From the NCBI GenBank assembly GCA_947177005.1, contig CAMWSZ010000250.1, positions 1-5,166 of the forward strand: a DNA stretch of 5,166 bases. Direction: 5' to 3'. The notes beneath the pieces are model-generated. The model searched no databases. It saw only the letters and a program-made list of their open reading frames with translations, and was not told where the DNA came from. How positions within the stretch are numbered: position 1 is the stretch's first letter; each line of letters starts with the position of its first letter. The DNA comes from an uncultured Clostridia bacterium (GTDB lineage Bacteria; Bacillota; Clostridia; Oscillospirales; Oscillospiraceae). The position numbers and the translations under genes are program-made. Of the stretch, positions 5,072-5,166 are shown piece by piece.

Positions 5072-5166
5072 CTAACCATAGTAATACTGCCAGCCAGAGT
5101 CCGTTTTCACTCGGCGCAGGGCGATACCAAACACCTCGTCAATCTTACCGGAGGCGTGGACCTCCT
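5072..5166 (-). CDS. Unidentified protein, C-terminal end (partial)
   Basis: The minus strand is open from the window edge to the TAG at 5074-5072, giving 30 residues that end in GWQYYYG; two bases of a further codon lie at the edge. The other two minus frames close earlier. The composition, with mixed charged and hydrophobic residues including KIDEVFGIALRRVK, reads like genuine protein, but I cannot place it in a family. It ends about 70 bases before the -35 of the riboswitch promoter, and no strong terminator separates them, so read-through is possible. The fragment is short, so it could be a chance open frame. Confidence 0.45.
   Translation of the reverse strand, partial: EVHASGKIDEVFGIALRRVKTDSGWQYYYG

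Overview
The window looks like a chromosomal cobalamin (vitamin B12) biosynthesis locus from a moderately GC-rich anaerobic Bacillota, most likely a gut Clostridia of the Oscillospiraceae/Ruminococcaceae kind. This placement is inferred from strong AGGAGG-type ribosome binding sites, the use of CbiB/CbiP/CbiC-type enzymes, gene packing and codon use; no marker gene confirms it.

Positions 1-4480 hold five same-strand (+) genes. They are the 3' end of cbiB (1-198), L-threonine-O-3-phosphate decarboxylase cobD (209-1261), cobyric acid synthase cobQ/cbiP (1274-2755), precorrin-8X methylmutase cbiC (2837-3517, TTG start), and an M14-type zinc hydrolase of the succinylglutamate desuccinylase/aspartoacylase superfamily (3536-4480). 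The first three genes are separated by only 10-12 bases and form a coherent late-pathway module. CobQ amidates the corrin ring to cobyric acid, CobD makes aminopropanol phosphate, and CbiB joins the two. After an 81-base gap with an inverted repeat come cbiC and the hydrolase, which are visibly less GC-rich and may be a separately acquired or rearranged pair. The hydrolase has no known role in B12 synthesis.

Positions 4481-5071 contain no recognisable protein gene but are dense in RNA signals. A plus-strand intrinsic terminator (4492-4546) ends the cob operon. A nested 12-bp hairpin with A/T tails on both sides (4556-4616) could terminate transcripts from either side. On the minus strand, a good sigma-A-type promoter (-35 at 4998-5003, extended -10 at 4975-4980) drives what I read as a cobalamin riboswitch aptamer (4832-4950). 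Its conserved core segments and a closing P1 stem are visible. The aptamer is followed at once by a terminator-like hairpin, and then by about 215 bases without a convincing gene before the nested hairpin. The riboswitch therefore appears to be an orphan pointing tail-to-tail at the cob operon: it controls a small RNA, an antisense read-through, or a gene that has been lost.

Positions 5072-5166 carry the last 30 codons of an unidentified minus-strand gene. Between it and the riboswitch promoter lies a perfect tandem 10-bp repeat.
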